This document shows, piece by piece, positions 19,626 through 28,814 of a stretch of DNA of 64,000 nucleotides; position 1 is the first letter of the stretch; each line of letters begins with the position of its first letter. Below the pieces are notes generated by a model. The model was given only the letters and a program-made list of their open reading frames with translations, made no database searches and had not been told where the DNA came from. A program made the translations under genes and the position numbers. The DNA comes from Kitasatospora sp. NBC_01287 (GTDB taxonomy: Bacteria; Actinomycetota; Actinomycetes; Streptomycetales; Streptomycetaceae), in NCBI RefSeq assembly GCF_026340565.1, contig NZ_JAPEPB010000002.1:434001-498000 (forward strand). The letters are read 5' to 3'.

Positions 19626-19940
19626 GGCGCCCGCCCAGGCGCGCCTGCAAGGGGGCCGCGCGGCGGGCCCGCCGCGCGCCGCCGCGACGGTCACGACCCA
19701 CCACGACCCACCACGACCCACCAGGATCCGTCACGACCCACCACGACCCGTCACGGTGCGGAGCTGCCGGGCGCTGACGGGCGGAGCGGCAGGACGCTGA
19801 CGAGTGGTCAAGAGTTCACTGCACGGACCTTGTCCGGTGGTTTTCTACGCGCGTATCGTCGCCCGCCGAGGCACTCGCGCGGACCGTGGTCTACGCGAGT
19901 AGTCGACCTCACCCGCCGACCGTCGAGGAGCCCCGTCCCG
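19626..19940. other. 315-bp intergenic region with short repeats
   Basis: No gene is supported. It holds the decanucleotide repeat at 19691-19750 and, towards its right end, two related elements ctacgcgcgta (19847-19857) and ctacgcgagta (19891-19901) upstream of the secreted nuclease gene, which may belong to its promoter. Confidence 0.5.
19691..19750. repeat. 10-bp tandem repeat (tcacgaccca type)
   Basis: Five near-perfect copies of a decanucleotide of the type ccacgaccca, interrupted once by ccaggatccg. It lies after the SARP gene; no hairpin forms. Looks like slippage. Confidence 0.7.
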
Positions 19941-21794
19941 GTGTCCACCGCTTCCTTCGCCCGCCCCTCGCGCCGCTCCGTGCTGCGCGCCGCCGTGCTG
20001 CCCAGTGCCGTCGTCGCCTCCCTCGTGCTCGCCGCGCTGCCGGCCGTCGCCGCCGGTGCCGCCGGCGCAGGCCAGGTCCGGATCCACGACATCCAGGGCA
20101 CCACCCGGATATCCCCGCTGAACGGCCAGAGCGTGCAGGGCGTGCCCGGCATCGTCACCGGGATCCGCAGCTACGGCTCGTCCAAGGGCTTCTGGTTCCA
20201 GGACCCGAACCCGGACCGCGACCCGCGCACCAGCGAAGGGGTCTTCGTCTACACCGGCAGCACCCCGAAGGTCGCGGTGGGCGACTCGGTGCTGGTGGAC
20301 GCGAAGGTGAGCGAGTACTACCCGGACTACGCCGACGGCTACCAGTCGGTCACCGAGCTGACCAAGCCGACCGTCACGGTCCTCTCCTCGGGCAACGCGC
20401 TGCCCACCGCCGTGAAGATCAACGGCGGTGACATCCCCGGCCGCTACGCCCCGCAGAACGGCAGCGCCTCGATCGAGAGCCTGACCCTGCAGCCGGAGAA
20501 GTACGCGCTGGACTTCTACGAGTCGCTGGAGGGCATGCGGGTCGAGGTGGACAACACCCGGGTGGTCGGCGCCACCGACGCGTACAGCGAGCTGTGGGTG
20601 GACGCCGACCCGGGCGACCAGCGCTCGGCCCGCGGCGGCACGCTCTACGAGTCGTACCAGGAGCCCAACGGCGGCCGGCTGCAGATCCAGTCGCTGGTCC
20701 CCACCGCCCAGCAGCCCTTCCCCTCGGCGAACGTCGGCGACCGGCTGACCGGGGCCACCGTCGGCCCGCTGGACTACAACCAGTACGCCGGCGGCTACAC
20801 CCTGGTGGCCACCCAGCTCGGCGCGCTCCAGGACAACCACCTGCAGCGCCAGGTCGCCCCGCAGGCGAGCGACAACCAGGCCACCATCGCCACCTACAAC
20901 GTGGAGAACCTCGCGCCCAGCGACTCGGCGGCCAAGTTCGCCGGCCTGGCGCAGGGCGTGGTGACCAACCTGCGCTCGCCCGACGTGGTGGCGCTGGAGG
21001 AGATCCAGGACAACAGCGGTGCCACCAACGACGGCACGGTGGACGCCAGTGCCACCGTGGCCAAGTTCGTCGCCGCGATCAAGGCGGCCGGCGGCCCGAC
21101 CTACGACTGGCGCTCGATCGACCCGGTGGACGGCCAGGACGGCGGCCAGCCCGGCGGCAACATCCGCCAGGTCTTCCTCTTCAACCCGGACCGGATCAGC
21201 TTCACCGACATCCCCGGCGGCACCTCGACCACCGCCGTCGGCGTCACCGGCCACGGCGCGGGCACCGAGCTGACCGCCTCCCCCGGCCGGATCGACCCGG
21301 CCGACGCGGCCTGGACCGCGAGCCGCAAGCCGCTGGTGGGCCAGTTCAGCTTCCGCGGCAAGAAGCTCTTCATCATCGCCAACCACTGGACCGCCAAGCT
21401 GGCCGACCAGCCCTACGACAGCCGCTTCCAGCCGCCGGCCCGCAGCTCGGACGCGCAGCGCCTGCAGCAGGCCCAGGTCGAGGGGGCGTTCGTCGATCAG
21501 CTGGAGGCCGCCGACCCGCAGGCCGACGTGGTCTCGCTCGGCGACTTCAACGACTACCAGTTCTCGCCGGCGCTGGCCGCCCTCACCAAGGGCGACAAGC
21601 TGGACGACCTGGTGAACGAGCTGCCCGAGACCAAGCAGTACTCCTACGTCTACGACGGCAACTCGCAGGTGCTGGACCACATCCTGGTCAGCCCCTCGAT
21701 CGGCAGCGCCCAGTACGACGTGGTGCACATCAACAGCGAGTTCGCGGTGCAGTCCAGCGACCACGACCCGCAGGTGGTGCGGATCCGCCCCTGA
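19941..21794 (+). CDS. secreted endonuclease/exonuclease/phosphatase family protein
   Basis: A 617-aa exported protein. Residues 1-45 form a signal peptide (RRSVLRAAVLP, hydrophobic stretch, AVAAGAAGAG). An OB-fold-like region (about 50-300) resembles the DNA-binding N-terminus of extracellular nucleases. The catalytic EEP domain begins with the TYNVENL Asn motif near residue 320 and includes EEIQD (metal-binding Glu), NHW, LGDFNDYQ (catalytic Asp/Asn) and SSDHDPQ at the end (catalytic His). GTG at 19941 with GAGGAG upstream; earlier starts only add a non-signal extension. Likely an extracellular nuclease or phosphodiesterase. Confidence 0.85.
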   Translation: MSTASFARPSRRSVLRAAVLPSAVVASLVLAALPAVAAGAAGAGQVRIHDIQGTTRISPLNGQSVQGVPGIVTGIRSYGSSKGFWFQDPNPDRDPRTSEGVFVYTGSTPKVAVGDSVLVDAKVSEYYPDYADGYQSVTELTKPTVTVLSSGNALPTAVKINGGDIPGRYAPQNGSASIESLTLQPEKYALDFYESLEGMRVEVDNTRVVGATDAYSELWVDADPGDQRSARGGTLYESYQEPNGGRLQIQSLVPTAQQPFPSANVGDRLTGATVGPLDYNQYAGGYTLVATQLGALQDNHLQRQVAPQASDNQATIATYNVENLAPSDSAAKFAGLAQGVVTNLRSPDVVALEEIQDNSGATNDGTVDASATVAKFVAAIKAAGGPTYDWRSIDPVDGQDGGQPGGNIRQVFLFNPDRISFTDIPGGTSTTAVGVTGHGAGTELTASPGRIDPADAAWTASRKPLVGQFSFRGKKLFIIANHWTAKLADQPYDSRFQPPARSSDAQRLQQAQVEGAFVDQLEAADPQADVVSLGDFNDYQFSPALAALTKGDKLDDLVNELPETKQYSYVYDGNSQVLDHILVSPSIGSAQYDVVHINSEFAVQSSDHDPQVVRIRP

Positions 21795-22034
21795 CGCCTC
21801 CCGCCCGCCCGGGGCCCGGCCGCCGAGTGCGGCCGGGCCCCGGCGCGTGTCACGTCGCACCGCACCGCGCGCCACCGCGCGCCACCGCCCGCCCGCCGCC
21901 CGCCCGCCGCCCGCCCGCTGACCTGCGGCCCAGGTGCCGGTCGCCGGTTCGGGACGGCTAGGGTTCGGTTCTGGTCCGGTCGGCCGCGCGCCTTCGACCC
22001 GACCGCTCCCGCACCTGAACGATCGGAGTCCCCC

Positions 22035-22922
22035 GTGTCCAGCCTCTGGCCCGCCGGCCCGCGCCGCGTCCTGGTCGTCGGCATCGACGGCGTCCGCCTC
22101 GACCTGCTGCCCGAGCTGGCGACCCCGCACCTGGACGCGGTGGCGGCGGACGGCTTCCTGGCCCCCGTCGAGGTCGACGAGGCCACGCCCACCATGTCGG
22201 GGCCGTGCTGGGCGACCATCGTCACCGGGGTCACGGTCGCCAAGCACGGCGTCTTCGGCAACCACCTGGGCGGCAACCGGCTGGACGTCTTCCCGGACTT
22301 CACCACCCGGCTGGCCGAGACGCACCGGCGGCGCACCTTCGCGGTCGGCGGCTGGGAGCCGCTCTTCCTGGCCCGCCAGGGCGGCCCGCTCTTCGCCGCC
22401 CCGGGCCGGCTGGCCTACATCGCGCCGCTGGAGGACACCCCCGAGGCCTGGGAGGTCTGCGACGAGCGGGCCACCGCCGAGGCGGTCACCGTGCTGACCG
22501 GCGACGACGACCCGCAGGCGACCTTCGTCTACCTGGGCGCGGTGGACGAGACGGCGCACTTCCTGGGCTGCGGCGCCGAGTACCGCCGCTCGATCGAGGC
22601 CGCCGACGCCCGCCTCGGCCGGCTGCTGGCCGCGCTGCGGGCCCGCCCCGAGTACGCCGAGGAGGAGTGGACGGTGATCGTGGTGACCGACCACGGCCAC
22701 GTCGACCAGGGCGGCCACGGCGGGCGCAGCACGCTGGAGCGCACCGCCTGGGTGGCCGCCAGCGGCCCCGGTCTGCCGCCCGGCGGCCAGGTGCTGCCGG
22801 TGCGCCACGTGGACGTGGCGGCCCACGTCTACGCGGCGCTGCAGATCGCGCCCGACCCGCACTGGACCCTGGACGGGCGCCCGTTCACCCCGGCGGCCGC
22901 CACCGAGGCGACCTCGCGGTAG
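22035..22922 (+). CDS. alkaline-phosphatase-superfamily phosphodiesterase/pyrophosphatase
   Basis: A 295-aa cytoplasmic member of the type I phosphodiesterase/nucleotide pyrophosphatase group. Metal site parts are visible: GIDGVRLDLLP at about residue 17 (Asp), TPTMSGPCWATIVTG near 51-65 (nucleophile Thr/Ser), VDETAHFLG (Asp, His) near 175, and TDHGHVDQGGHG near 218-229. GTG at 22035 with CGGAG upstream. Substrate unknown. Confidence 0.82.
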   Translation: MSSLWPAGPRRVLVVGIDGVRLDLLPELATPHLDAVAADGFLAPVEVDEATPTMSGPCWATIVTGVTVAKHGVFGNHLGGNRLDVFPDFTTRLAETHRRRTFAVGGWEPLFLARQGGPLFAAPGRLAYIAPLEDTPEAWEVCDERATAEAVTVLTGDDDPQATFVYLGAVDETAHFLGCGAEYRRSIEAADARLGRLLAALRARPEYAEEEWTVIVVTDHGHVDQGGHGGRSTLERTAWVAASGPGLPPGGQVLPVRHVDVAAHVYAALQIAPDPHWTLDGRPFTPAAATEATSR

Positions 22923-22962
22923 CACCGGGCGGGGCGCTGGGCCGGGCCCGGGCCCGGTCGGC

Positions 22963-23502
22963 TCAGAGCGCCTTGACCAGCCGCTCGAAGGCCAGGTCGG
23001 GGCGCTTGGGCAGGCCGAAGCTCGGGTCGCCGTAGGGGAACGGCGACAGCTCGCCGGTGCGGTTGAAGCCGCGGCGCTCGTACCAGGCGATCAGGTCGGC
23101 GCGCTGCACGATCACCGTCATCTCCAGCTCGGTGGCGCCCCACTCCTCCCGGGCGATCCGCTCGGCCTCGGCGAGCACCAGCCGGCCCACCCCGCCGCCC
23201 TGCTGGGCGGGCCGGACCGAGAACATCCCGAAGTAGGCCCCACCGCCCCGCCGCTCCACCGTGCAGCAGGCGAGCAGCTCGCCGGTGCCGGCCCGCTCGG
23301 CCAGCAGCACCCGGGTGTCGGGGCGGGCCAGCGCCTGGGCGACGGAGTCCGGGTCGGTGCGCTGCCCGTCCAGCAGGTCCGCCTCGGTGGTCCAGCCCAC
23401 CCGGCTCGCGTCGCCGCGGTAGGCGGACTCGACCAGCTCGACCAGCGCCGGGATGTCGCGCGCGGTCGCGGGGCGGAAGGCCAGGTCAGCGGTGGTTGCC
23501 AT
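22963..23502 (-). CDS. GNAT family N-acetyltransferase
   Basis: A 179-aa GNAT enzyme. FRPATARDIPALVELVESAY opens the fold, and the acetyl-CoA loop is FSVRPAQQGGGVGRLVL (about residues 95-111, R/Q-x-x-G-x-G/A). A C-terminal YERRGFNRTGE motif completes it. ATG at 23502 with GGAG upstream. Acceptor substrate unknown. Confidence 0.88.
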   Translation of the reverse strand: MATTADLAFRPATARDIPALVELVESAYRGDASRVGWTTEADLLDGQRTDPDSVAQALARPDTRVLLAERAGTGELLACCTVERRGGGAYFGMFSVRPAQQGGGVGRLVLAEAERIAREEWGATELEMTVIVQRADLIAWYERRGFNRTGELSPFPYGDPSFGLPKRPDLAFERLVKAL

Positions 23503-23648
23503 GCGTGTACTCCAGACGGCCGAAGGGTGTCCTGGCATGGTGCCACGGCGACACACCGGATGGACCAACCGGGAGCGGTGTTCGGCCGCCTCCGGGTGAG
23601 GATGTGAGACGGTCCGTAGCCGTCCACCCACCAGGAGTGCTGAGCCGC

Positions 23649-24746
23649 ATGCACCCGCGCGTCTTCGCCATCATCACCGCGGTCCTGCTCGGGGCACTGG
23701 GCCTCGGCGCGCTGGCCGTCACGAACTGGACCCCGGCCGCCGTACCCACCGCGGGCCGGGCCGGGCAGGTCGCCGCGGGCCGGCAGGCCGCCGCCTCCGC
23801 CTCCCCCACCGGCGACCCCGCGGTGTGGACCCGCAGCACCCTGCGGAACAAGCTGATGGCCGAGATGGCGGCCACCGACCCCGGCGTCGCGCTGGCCGAC
23901 CTGGACAGGATCTCCAAGGCGAAGCCGTACACCGTGCGGTTCTGCCACCCGATCGCGCACGAGCTGGGGCACGCGGCGGTCAAGCGCTACGACCACGACT
24001 TCGCCAAGGTGCTCTCCTTCCCGCACGACACCTGCGCGGAGGGCTACCTGCACGGCGCGGTCGAGGAGATGCTCGCCGCCTCCAGCGACCCGGGCACCGA
24101 CCTGCTCAAGCTCTGCCAGCCGCAGATGGCCGGCCCGTGCGTGCACGGCGTGGGCCACGGCACGATGTTCGTCACCAAGCAGAACGTGCCCGCCGCCCGC
24201 GACCTGTGCAGCAAGTTCGGTTCGCAGAGCCGGATCATCACCTGCTCCGAGGGCCTGTTCATGCAGCTCTTCGGCCCCGACGAGGAGGACGAGAACGCCA
24301 AGGCGCAGCTGCCCGCCGACAAGCTGGCCGCCGAGCCGCTCTACCCCTGCCCCGAGCAGCCCGCGCTCTTCCAGTCGGCCTGCTACTTCTACGCGCCGAC
24401 CTTCTTCCTCTCCTCGCACGACTACCCGGACCACCCCGAGGTCTACGCCCAGGCGCTCAAGTGGTGCCTGAACGCCCAGGCGAGCGGCGGCTCTGGCGAC
24501 TGCAGCCGCGGGGTCGGCTCGCGGACCATGAAGTACAACCTGGACCGCGAGGACTGGGTGGGCCAGCAGTGCGCGAGCGCGGCCGACAGCTGGCAGCGCA
24601 AGGCGTGCGTGGACGGCATGGTCAGCTACTACACGGTCAACTACACGGACGCGGGCGCCGCCGGGCGGCTCTGCGCGAAGCTGACCGACCAGGAGCTGGC
24701 CCGCGACTGCCGCTCCTCGGCCCACCTGTCCGGCTCGCTGGACTAG
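23649..24746 (+). CDS. secreted Cys/His-rich protein, unknown function
   Basis: A 365-aa exported protein. Residues 1-25 form an uncleaved or cleaved signal helix, followed by a low-complexity Ala/Gly linker to about 55. The core has repeated Cys/His/Gly modules: HPIAHELGH at residues 100-108, CAEGYLHG at 129-136, CVHGVGHG at 164-171 and CSEGLFMQ at 199-206, with at least 15 Cys overall. HELGH resembles a zinc-metalloprotease motif, but the spacing H-x3-H-x2-G-H and the module repeats suggest a metal- or cofactor-binding repeat protein. I do not recognise a named family. Divergent from the GNAT gene. Confidence 0.65.
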   Translation: MHPRVFAIITAVLLGALGLGALAVTNWTPAAVPTAGRAGQVAAGRQAAASASPTGDPAVWTRSTLRNKLMAEMAATDPGVALADLDRISKAKPYTVRFCHPIAHELGHAAVKRYDHDFAKVLSFPHDTCAEGYLHGAVEEMLAASSDPGTDLLKLCQPQMAGPCVHGVGHGTMFVTKQNVPAARDLCSKFGSQSRIITCSEGLFMQLFGPDEEDENAKAQLPADKLAAEPLYPCPEQPALFQSACYFYAPTFFLSSHDYPDHPEVYAQALKWCLNAQASGGSGDCSRGVGSRTMKYNLDREDWVGQQCASAADSWQRKACVDGMVSYYTVNYTDAGAAGRLCAKLTDQELARDCRSSAHLSGSLD

Positions 24747-24754
24747 GAGCTGCC

Positions 24755-24820
24755 GCTCAAGGTCACCGCCTGGACCGCTCAAGGTCACCGCCTGGACCGC
24801 TCAGGGTCACCGCCTGGACC
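24755..24820. repeat. three 22-bp tandem repeats
   Basis: Units 24755-24776, 24777-24798 and 24799-24820; the first two are identical, the third has one change. Each holds ggtcaccgcctgga, the reverse complement of the 3' end of the FBP-domain gene that follows. Confidence 0.85.
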
Positions 24821-24845
24821 GGGGGCCCTGGTTCAGGCGGTGACC
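24805..24845. terminator. terminator formed by repeat arm and gene end
   Basis: The third repeat (24805-24820) pairs with 24830-24845, which covers the stop codon of the reverse-strand FBP gene, over 16 bp with one mismatch and a 9-nt loop. It separates two convergent genes. Confidence 0.65.
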
Positions 24846-25324
24846 TTGGCGATGAAGTCGGCGACGTTCGCCAAGGTCCGCTGGATCCTCTCCTCCACGG
24901 TGAGCGACTCCGGCAGCCGCGCGCCGGCGCCCGCGTCCTTCTTGCCCCGGACGTAGAGCGAGCAGGCGAGGTCGTCGCAGAGGTAGGCGCCGACCGAGTT
25001 GCCCTGCTGGCCGGCCCGGCCCGCCTTGGGGGCGACCATCAGCGAGACGCCGCCGGTGTGGGCGGTCAGGCAGAGCGAGCAGAGGCTGCGCCGGGCCTGC
25101 CGGACGGTCGAGCCGGGGCCGCGCAGCGCGAGGGCGGTCGGGCGGCCCTCCAGCACGGTGACCAGGTAGGCCCGGTCACGGGCCTGCGGGTCGCGCCAGC
25201 CGAGGTAGTCCAGGTCGGCCCACGGGCGGTCGGCCAGGTCGCGCGGGACGGACAGTCGCTTCGCCTCGCCCTTGGTGCAGTTCACGAACGCGGCACGGAT
25301 CTCTTCTTCGGTCAGTGACTCCAT
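24833..25324 (-). CDS. FBP domain protein (FusB/FusC-type zinc-binding fold)
   Basis: A 163-aa protein. Residues 1-70 are the N-terminal helical/strand part; a treble-clef zinc finger follows with Cys82, Cys85 (CSLC) and Cys116, Cys121 (CDDLAC). The C-terminal helix (VEERIQRTLANVADFIAKV) is typical. Related FusB/FusC proteins bind EF-G and protect against fusidic acid; actinomycete members are mostly of unproven role. ATG at 25324; a palindrome lies just upstream between this and the TetR gene. Confidence 0.82.
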   Translation of the reverse strand: MESLTEEEIRAAFVNCTKGEAKRLSVPRDLADRPWADLDYLGWRDPQARDRAYLVTVLEGRPTALALRGPGSTVRQARRSLCSLCLTAHTGGVSLMVAPKAGRAGQQGNSVGAYLCDDLACSLYVRGKKDAGAGARLPESLTVEERIQRTLANVADFIAKVTA

Positions 25325-25336
25325 AAGTGCAGGCTA

Positions 25337-25361
25337 ATTTGCCTAAAGGTTTTAGGCAAAT
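25337..25361. promoter_or_regulatory. TetR-type operator palindrome
   Basis: Perfect 11-bp arms atttgcctaaa / tttaggcaaat with a 3-nt centre, in a short AT-rich divergent gap between the FBP-domain gene and the TetR gene. The placement is that expected for an autoregulated TetR family operator controlling both directions. Confidence 0.8.
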
Positions 25362-25394
25362 ATATAGTTGGCCACGAGGATTGAGGAGAAGGCC

Positions 25395-25964
25395 ATGGCA
25401 CGAGCAGGAGTGACGACGGAACGCCTCACCCGAGCCGGGGCGGAGCTGGCCGACGAGGTCGGGTTCGAGCAGGTGACCGTCTCGGCGCTGGCCAGGCGGT
25501 TCGACGTCAAGGTCGCGAGCCTCTACTCGCACGTACGGAACTCCCACGACCTGCGGACCAGGATCGCCCTGCTCGCCCTGGAGGAACTGGCTGACCGGGC
25601 GGCCGACGCCCTGGCCGGTCGGGCCGGCAAGGACGCGCTGACCGCCCTCGCGAACGTCTACCGCGATTACGCCCATGAACACCCCGGCCGCTACACCGCG
25701 GCCCAGTTCAGGCTCGACCCGGCGACGGCGGCCGCCAGCGCCGGGGTGCGGCACGCCCAGATGACCCGGGCGATCCTGCGCGGCTACGACCTGGCGGAAC
25801 CGGACCAGACCCACGCGGTCCGGCTGCTGGGCAGCGTCTTCCACGGGTACGTGACGTTGGAGATGGGGGGCGGCTTCAGCCACAGCGCCCCCGACACCCA
25901 GGAGACCTGGTCACGGACCCTGGACGCGCTCGACGCCCTGCTGCGGAACTGGCCCGCGCCCTGA
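25395..25964 (+). CDS. TetR family transcriptional regulator
   Basis: A 189-aa regulator. The N-terminal HTH (residues 8-52) includes VTVSALARRFDVKVASLYSHV, the standard TetR recognition helix region. The C-terminal ligand domain (TetR_C_33-like) runs from about 80 to 185 with RLLGSVFHGYVTLE near residue 145. ATG at 25395 has GAGGAGAAGG. It reads away from the FBP gene across the palindrome and 41 nt upstream of an SGNH hydrolase gene, which it probably controls as well. Confidence 0.9.
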   Translation: MARAGVTTERLTRAGAELADEVGFEQVTVSALARRFDVKVASLYSHVRNSHDLRTRIALLALEELADRAADALAGRAGKDALTALANVYRDYAHEHPGRYTAAQFRLDPATAAASAGVRHAQMTRAILRGYDLAEPDQTHAVRLLGSVFHGYVTLEMGGGFSHSAPDTQETWSRTLDALDALLRNWPAP

Positions 25965-26005
25965 CGCAGCACCATCCGCGAACCCCGATCGGCAGGCCGA
26001 TACCC

Positions 26006-27257
26006 ATGTGCACCGACAGCACGCAGGACGAGAGCACGCAGACCGAGCGGCACTGGATCAGCACGCCCATCACCCCCGGCCTGCTGCGCGGCGCCCTGGA
26101 CCTGGAGCACACCGAGCACGGCATCATGCCGCACCGGCTGCCCGCCCGCGCCCGCGCCCAGTTCGCCGACCCGCTGCTGGCCATGGCGGAGTCGCAGCCC
26201 TCCGGGGTCCGGCTGGCCTTCCGCACTCGGGCCACCGCGATCGAGCTCGACGCGGTGCCCACCAAGCGCGTCCACCCGGGCGCCCCGCCGCGCCCGGACG
26301 GCGTGTACGACCTGCTCGTCGACGGGCGCCTGGCCGGCCGGGCCAACGGCGAGCGGCGGCAACACCGCGACCATCGACCTGGCCACCGGCGCCTGCGAGC
26401 TCCGCGCCGGGGAGCCCGCCACGCTGCGCTTCAGCGGCCTGCCCGAGGGCGCCAAGGACATCGAGATCTGGCTGCCGCACAACGAGATCACCGAGCTGAT
26501 CGCGCTGCGCACCGACGCCCCCGTCCAGCCCGTTCCCGCCCGGGGCGGCAGGACCTGGCTGCACCACGGCAGTTCGATCAGCCACGGCTCCGACGCGGCG
26601 AGCCCGAGCACCACCTGGCCCGCGCTCGCCGCCTCGCTCGGCGGCGTGGAGCTGGTCAACCTCGGACTGAGCGGCAGCGCCCTGCTCGACCCCTTCACCG
26701 CCCGGGCCATCCGGGACGCGCCCGCCGACCTGATCAGCGTCAAGATCGGCATCAACCTGGTCAACACCGACCTGATGCGCCTGCGCGCCTTCACCCCCGC
26801 CGTGCACGGCTTCCTGGACACGGTCCGTGACGGGCACCCCACCGCGCCGCTCCTGGTGGTGTCGCCGATCCTCTGCCCCATCCACGAAGAGACGCCCGGC
26901 CCCAGCGCGACGGACCTCGGCGAACTCGCCGCCGGACGACTGCGGTTCACGGCGGCGGGCGACCCGGCGGAGTGCGCGGGCGGGAAGCTGACCCTGCGGG
27001 TGATCCGCGAGGAGCTGGCCCGGATCGTGGCGCAGCGCTCCGCCGAGGACCCGAACCTGCACTACCTGGACGGCCGCGAGCTCTACGGCGAAGCCGACGC
27101 CGCCGAGCTGCCGCTGCCCGACCGCCTGCACCCGGACGCCGCCACCCACCGCCGGATCGGCGCGCGCTTCGCCGAGCGGGCCTTCGCCGCCGGCGGCCCG
27201 TTCTGCGGCGGGAGCGCCCGCTCCCCCGAGAACCACCGCCGCGCGGCTCCCGCGTAG
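26006..27257 (+). pseudogene. SGNH/GDSL hydrolase, frameshifted
   Basis: Two overlapping reading frames encode one continuous hydrolase of about 416 aa. The first part (from ATG 26006) reads HWISTPITPGLLRGALDLE through YDLLVDGRLAGRA and then loses homology-like sense; the second, one base further on, resumes at SGGNTATIDLATG and holds the esterase blocks HHGSSISHGSD (catalytic Ser), VSVKIGINL-type GxND equivalent (ISVKIGINLVN) and DRLHPDAATH (catalytic Asp/His). The switch lies between 26344 and 26352 and equals one extra base (or two missing). Either a true inactivating mutation or a sequencing error. Confidence 0.8.
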
Positions 27258-27267
27258 CATCGGCGCC

Positions 27268-28722
27268 ATGCCTGAGCTGCCCTTTCGCGATGCCGCCCGC
27301 GCCACCGCCGACCTGGTCGCCGACTACCTGGCCGCGGTGCCGGAGCGGCCGGTCTGGCAGCCGATGGACCCCGCGGCACGTGCCCGGCTGCTGGACGCGC
27401 CGCTGCCGGGCGCCGGGCGCGGCCTCGACGAGCTGCTGCGGGTGATCGAGCGCGAGGTGATGCCCGCGCCGATGGGCAACGGGCACCCGCGCTTCTTCGG
27501 CTGGGTGAACTCGGCGCCGGCCCCCGCCGGGGTGCTGGCCACCCTGGCCGCCGCCGCGATGAACCCGAGCTCGGCGGGCGGTGACCATGCCGACGTGCAC
27601 CTGGAGCGGGCGGTGGTGCGCTGGTTGGCCGAGCTGGTCGGGTTCCCGCACGGCCCGCGGGGCGGCGGGGAGGGCCCTGGCGGCGGCGGGCTGCTGACCT
27701 CCGGCACCTCGATGGCGACCATCGTCTGCCTGGCCGCCGCGCGCAACCGCGCGGCCGCCAGGGCCGGACACGACGTGCGGGCCGAGGGGCTGGCCGGGCT
27801 GCCGCCGCTGGTCGGCTACGTCAGCGGGGAGACCCACTCCTGCGTCCGCAAGGCGGCCGAGCTGCTGGGCCTGGGCAGCCGGCAGCTGCGGGTGCTGCCC
27901 GGGGACACCGAGGGGCGGCTGGACGTCGAGGCGCTGCGCGCGGCCGTCGCCGAGGACCGGGCGGCCGGCCGGCTGCCGTTCCTGGTGGTCGCCTCGGCCG
28001 GGACGGTCAACACCGGCGCGGTGGACCGCTTCGAGCCGATCGCCGACCTCTGCGCCGAGGAGGGACTCTGGCTGCACATCGACGGCGCGTACGGGGCCTT
28101 CGGGGTGCTCGACCCCGGGATCGCGCACCGCTACGCGGGCCTGGGGCGGGCCGACTCGCTGGCCCTGGACCCGCACAAGTGGCTCGGCGTGCCGGTGGAC
28201 TGCGGCTGCGCCCTGCTGCGCGACGCCGAGCAGTTGCGCGGCACCTTCAGCCTGGTGCCCGCCTACCTGCGGGACGAGGAGGGCGACGGGTTCGGCTGGT
28301 TCTCCGAGTACGGCACCGAGCAGACCCGCCCGTTCCGCGCGCTCAAGGTCTGGGCCACCATCGCGCACCGGGGCCGCGAGGGCCTGGCGGCCGACATCGC
28401 GCACTGCACCCGGCTGGCCCGGCGGCTCGGCGAGCTGGTCGAGGCGGATCCGGAGCTGGAGCTGCTGGCCCCGGTGGAGACCTCGATCGTGGCCTTCCGG
28501 GCCCGTCCGGCACGGCTGCCACCGGCCGAGCTGAACAGGCTCAACCAGGCGCTGCCGCTCGCGGTGCAGCGACGCGGGCGGGCCTTCGTCACCGGCACCG
28601 TGCTGGCCGGGCGGGAGGCGATGCGCGCCTGCCTGCTCAACGCCGCCACCACGGAGGCGGATCTGACCGTCCTGCTGGCCGAAGTCCGCTCCGCCGCAGG
28701 TGATCTGACTACCCGACAGTAG
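27268..28722 (+). CDS. PLP-dependent group II decarboxylase
   Basis: A 484-aa amino-acid decarboxylase of the aromatic-L-amino-acid/diaminobutyrate type. Visible blocks: GHPRFFGWVNSAPAPAG at about residue 72, TSGTSMATI near 146, ASAGTVNTGAVD near 240, HIDGAYGAF near 270 and the Schiff-base site DPHKWLGVP with Lys at about 304. The final part LNAATTEADL (about 452) closes the fold. Substrate could be aromatic (Tyr/Trp/DOPA) or another L-amino acid. It starts 10 nt after the SGNH hydrolase end, without a strong ribosome site. Confidence 0.85.
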   Translation: MPELPFRDAARATADLVADYLAAVPERPVWQPMDPAARARLLDAPLPGAGRGLDELLRVIEREVMPAPMGNGHPRFFGWVNSAPAPAGVLATLAAAAMNPSSAGGDHADVHLERAVVRWLAELVGFPHGPRGGGEGPGGGGLLTSGTSMATIVCLAAARNRAAARAGHDVRAEGLAGLPPLVGYVSGETHSCVRKAAELLGLGSRQLRVLPGDTEGRLDVEALRAAVAEDRAAGRLPFLVVASAGTVNTGAVDRFEPIADLCAEEGLWLHIDGAYGAFGVLDPGIAHRYAGLGRADSLALDPHKWLGVPVDCGCALLRDAEQLRGTFSLVPAYLRDEEGDGFGWFSEYGTEQTRPFRALKVWATIAHRGREGLAADIAHCTRLARRLGELVEADPELELLAPVETSIVAFRARPARLPPAELNRLNQALPLAVQRRGRAFVTGTVLAGREAMRACLLNAATTEADLTVLLAEVRSAAGDLTTRQ

Positions 28723-28814
28723 CCTGACCAGCCTCCTTCGCCGCCCGGCAGACATTAACCGGGCGGTCATAACAGATTCGTGATCGTGAAACACCAGCGC
28801 GTCATGGTGGGGAC

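Noticed and set aside
19801..19940. PHO box upstream of the secreted nuclease
   Set aside because: One gttcact-like unit is present but not the required direct repeats.
26006..26830. First half of the SGNH gene as a complete 274-aa protein
   Set aside because: After about 26350 its frame reads Arg/His/Pro-rich shadow sequence, while the conserved hydrolase blocks continue in the other frame.
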